Shown here one piece after another: positions 4,457 through 5,930 of a DNA stretch of 5,930 bases. Source of the stretch: Puniceicoccales bacterium (GTDB lineage Bacteria; Verrucomicrobiota; Verrucomicrobiia; Opitutales; JAIRLG01); the NCBI GenBank assembly GCA_031255915.1, contig JAIRRP010000050.1:1-5930 (forward strand), given 5' to 3'. Position numbers and translations under genes: made by a program. The stretch's first letter is position 1; each line of letters opens with the position of its first letter. The notes below the pieces were generated by a model that did not search any database, was not told where the DNA came from, and worked only from the letters and a program-made list of their open reading frames with translations.

Positions 4457-5416
4457 ATGAAATTATTTGTCACAGGTGGTGCCGGTTATATCGGGAGTCA
4501 TTGCGTTCTGCGATTGCTGCAGGAAGGTCATGAAGTGGTTATTTTCGATAATTTCAATGAAGGTTCTCATGAAACGGTTCAGACCTTAAGTAGCTTGAAA
4601 TTACCGGGTCAACTGATAGATATCCTGGAAGGCGATCTATTGCATCCAGAAGATTTACAGAAAGCATTTAGTAATCATTCATTCGATGCGGTTTTTCACT
4701 TTGCCGCCCTAGCGCGTGTCGAGGAATCGGTCCAGCATCCGGAGCTTTATTATCGCCACAATGTCGTAGGGACTTTGAACTTATTAGAAGCGATGCGCCA
4801 ATTTAATATAAAGCGTATCATTTTTTCATCTACAGCTGCCGTTTATGGAGAACCTCAATACACGCCCGTCGACGAGAGACATCCGCTCAACCCCGTTAGT
4901 CCCTATGGCCGCTCCAAACAGATAGCCGAAAGTATCATCCAAGATTTTGATCGCGCTTATGGCATCCGTAGCGTCTGTCTGCGCTATTTCAATGTCGTTG
5001 GAGCAAGCTCTTTAAGATTAATCCATGCAGCATTAGGGATATCGGAGACTTTTAGCGTATTCGGTACCGATTATCCCACACGCGATGGTACTTGTGTCCG
5101 TGATTACATTTCGGTTGAAGATTTAATAGATGCACATGTGAAGGCACTTGATTTTCTACTACAGAAAGATTGTAGTGAAATTTTCAATCTGGGTACGGAG
5201 CGAGGTTGTACAGTCCGAGAAGTTTTTGCCATCTGCGAGTATGTATTAGGTAAAAAGATTCCGATTGCGGAAAAATCTCGTCGGCCTGGCGATCCAGCGT
5301 ACTTACTAGCTTCCAGTCAGAAGGCCAAGGATATTCTCCATTGGCAGCTGCAACAATCACTAGAAGACGCCTTCAATTGGGCCTATGCCTGGGAGCAGAA
5401 GAAAACTAAATGTTAG
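4457..5416 (+). CDS. galE: UDP-glucose 4-epimerase-like SDR protein with shortened loop
   Basis: GalE interconverts UDP-glucose and UDP-galactose in the cytoplasm, supplying sugars for polysaccharides. The extended-SDR features are present: NAD-binding TGGAGYIGSH (6-15), acidic D31 ending strand 2, GDL (59-61), FHFAALARVEESV (80-92), SSTAAVYGEP (124-133), the catalytic Tyr150-x-x-x-Lys154 pair in SPYGRSK, LRYFNVVGA (175-183), FGTDYPTRDGTCVRDYI (202-218) and RPGDPAYL (276-283). These make GalE the best match within the family. The protein is 319 residues, shorter than the usual 328-338. Between VGA and LIHAALG the conserved GE-x-H-x-P-E-x-HLIP-type segment is lacking, about 15 residues, a part that contacts UDP in known GalE structures. 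The remaining sequence is intact and in frame. No Shine-Dalgarno sequence precedes the ATG. A glycosyltransferase begins 8 bases after the stop. Confidence 0.9.
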   Translation: MKLFVTGGAGYIGSHCVLRLLQEGHEVVIFDNFNEGSHETVQTLSSLKLPGQLIDILEGDLLHPEDLQKAFSNHSFDAVFHFAALARVEESVQHPELYYRHNVVGTLNLLEAMRQFNIKRIIFSSTAAVYGEPQYTPVDERHPLNPVSPYGRSKQIAESIIQDFDRAYGIRSVCLRYFNVVGASSLRLIHAALGISETFSVFGTDYPTRDGTCVRDYISVEDLIDAHVKALDFLLQKDCSEIFNLGTERGCTVREVFAICEYVLGKKIPIAEKSRRPGDPAYLLASSQKAKDILHWQLQQSLEDAFNWAYAWEQKKTKC

Positions 5417-5424
5417 TTTATTAG

Positions 5425-5930
5425 ATGGATATTTACTATAATTGGGGGCGATTAAAGAAGTGGTGTGTAAGGAATTTCAATGCCGCAGGCCGGATGAGTT
5501 GGAAATTCCGGTTTAAAAATTTTTGCTATCTGCATTTTGGATTTTTATATCCTCATAGCAAAAAGCTGCGGTATAAGTATGTCGTTTCTACGGCTACCTA
5601 TAATGTCGGGCTTTATATTGAGGATTACTTCAGAAGTATTATTTGGCAAAGTGTTAATTTCAAAAAATCCATTTACCTCGTCATTACCGATGATGCCTCG
5701 ATAGATAATACAGCCGCTATCATAAAAAAATGGCAGAGACGTTACCCTAAAAATATTATTTATCTGAAACATGATGAAAACCAAGGTGTTTCGGCTACGA
5801 GAAACACTGGCCTTAAATATATTTTAGAAAATATCGAAGCTGATTTTATCACGTTTAGCGATCCGGATGATTTCGTAAATCGAAATTATTTTTGGCACGT
5901 GGATCAGGCGGTTTTAACGGCCGACACTAT
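5425..5930 (+). CDS. Family 2 glycosyltransferase, N-terminal part (runs off the window)
   Basis: The frame is open from ATG 5425 to the window end, 168 codons plus two bases; an in-frame TAG directly before the ATG fixes the start limit. After a basic, aromatic N-terminal region of about 50 residues, a GT-A domain begins: YVVSTATYNVGLYIEDYFRS (52-71), IYLVITDDASIDNT (83-96) with the nucleotide-binding DDxS, HDENQGVSATRNTGL (116-130) and FITFSDPDDFV (141-151) with the metal-binding DxD-type motif. Proteins with this style of domain include single GT2 enzymes and the front part of bifunctional enzymes carrying a CDP-glycerol transferase-type domain; the missing 3' part would decide. With galE 8 bases upstream it probably belongs to a surface-polysaccharide operon. 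It is A+T-rich: 5701-5760 and 5821-5880 have 18 and 19 G+C of 60, unlike plsX. No Shine-Dalgarno sequence is seen. Confidence 0.88.
   Translation, partial: MDIYYNWGRLKKWCVRNFNAAGRMSWKFRFKNFCYLHFGFLYPHSKKLRYKYVVSTATYNVGLYIEDYFRSIIWQSVNFKKSIYLVITDDASIDNTAAIIKKWQRRYPKNIIYLKHDENQGVSATRNTGLKYILENIEADFITFSDPDDFVNRNYFWHVDQAVLTADT

Noticed and set aside
5545..5784. 79-codon minus-strand frame
   Set aside because: It is antisense to the glycosyltransferase GT-A motifs, which give a clear plus-strand reading.

Overview
The window looks like bacterial chromosomal DNA, probably from the Verrucomicrobiota (Opitutae-like). This placement is an inference. It rests on the style of the L32 protein (starts MAVPKRKQSKQ, no zinc cysteines, ends YRGRQVIDMEAN), a PlsX with IDMMGSD instead of the usual LDAMGGD, and a PfkB-like kinase of the GFDGFIDRI / FFDLADPCKR type. 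The decayed insertion sequences and structured intergenic repeats would suit a genome that tolerates mobile-element debris, possibly a host-associated lineage, but the window alone cannot show that.

Layout. Positions 1-126 hold the probable last 41 codons of an unrecognised protein. Next comes a highly structured intergenic repeat (copy A, 174-303), then rpmF (ribosomal protein L32, 409-591) and plsX (phosphate acyltransferase, 683-1735), a widespread bacterial gene pair. A second copy of the same repeat lies in opposite orientation after plsX (copy B, 1834-1950), so the rpmF-plsX pair is bracketed by inverted repeats. A leader with a possible promoter and a hairpin precedes a PfkB/ribokinase-family sugar kinase (2208-3245).

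From 3321 to 4275 is a mobile-element patch. It holds a 146-bp MITE-like deletion derivative (3321-3466), then, in opposite orientation, a longer IS5-family (IS427-like) element (3522-4275). The transposase of the longer element has an ORFA/ORFB -1 frameshift site and has lost the segment that should carry the catalytic glutamate. The breakpoint that produced the mini-element can be read directly: a GCTGCC repeat present near both ends of the long element.

After the IS come galE (UDP-glucose 4-epimerase-like, 4457-5416, with a shortened substrate-binding loop) and, 8 bases later, an A+T-rich family 2 glycosyltransferase (5425 to the window edge, incomplete). These two look like the start of a surface-polysaccharide operon.

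Functionally there are three blocks: translation plus phospholipid synthesis (rpmF-plsX), a stand-alone sugar kinase, and nucleotide-sugar supply plus glycosyl transfer (galE-GT2). The repeats and IS remnants sit only in the spaces between these blocks. No tRNA, rRNA or CRISPR array was seen. The most unusual signal is the two-copy, four-hairpin repeat. The best-supported evolutionary story is the origin of the mini-IS.
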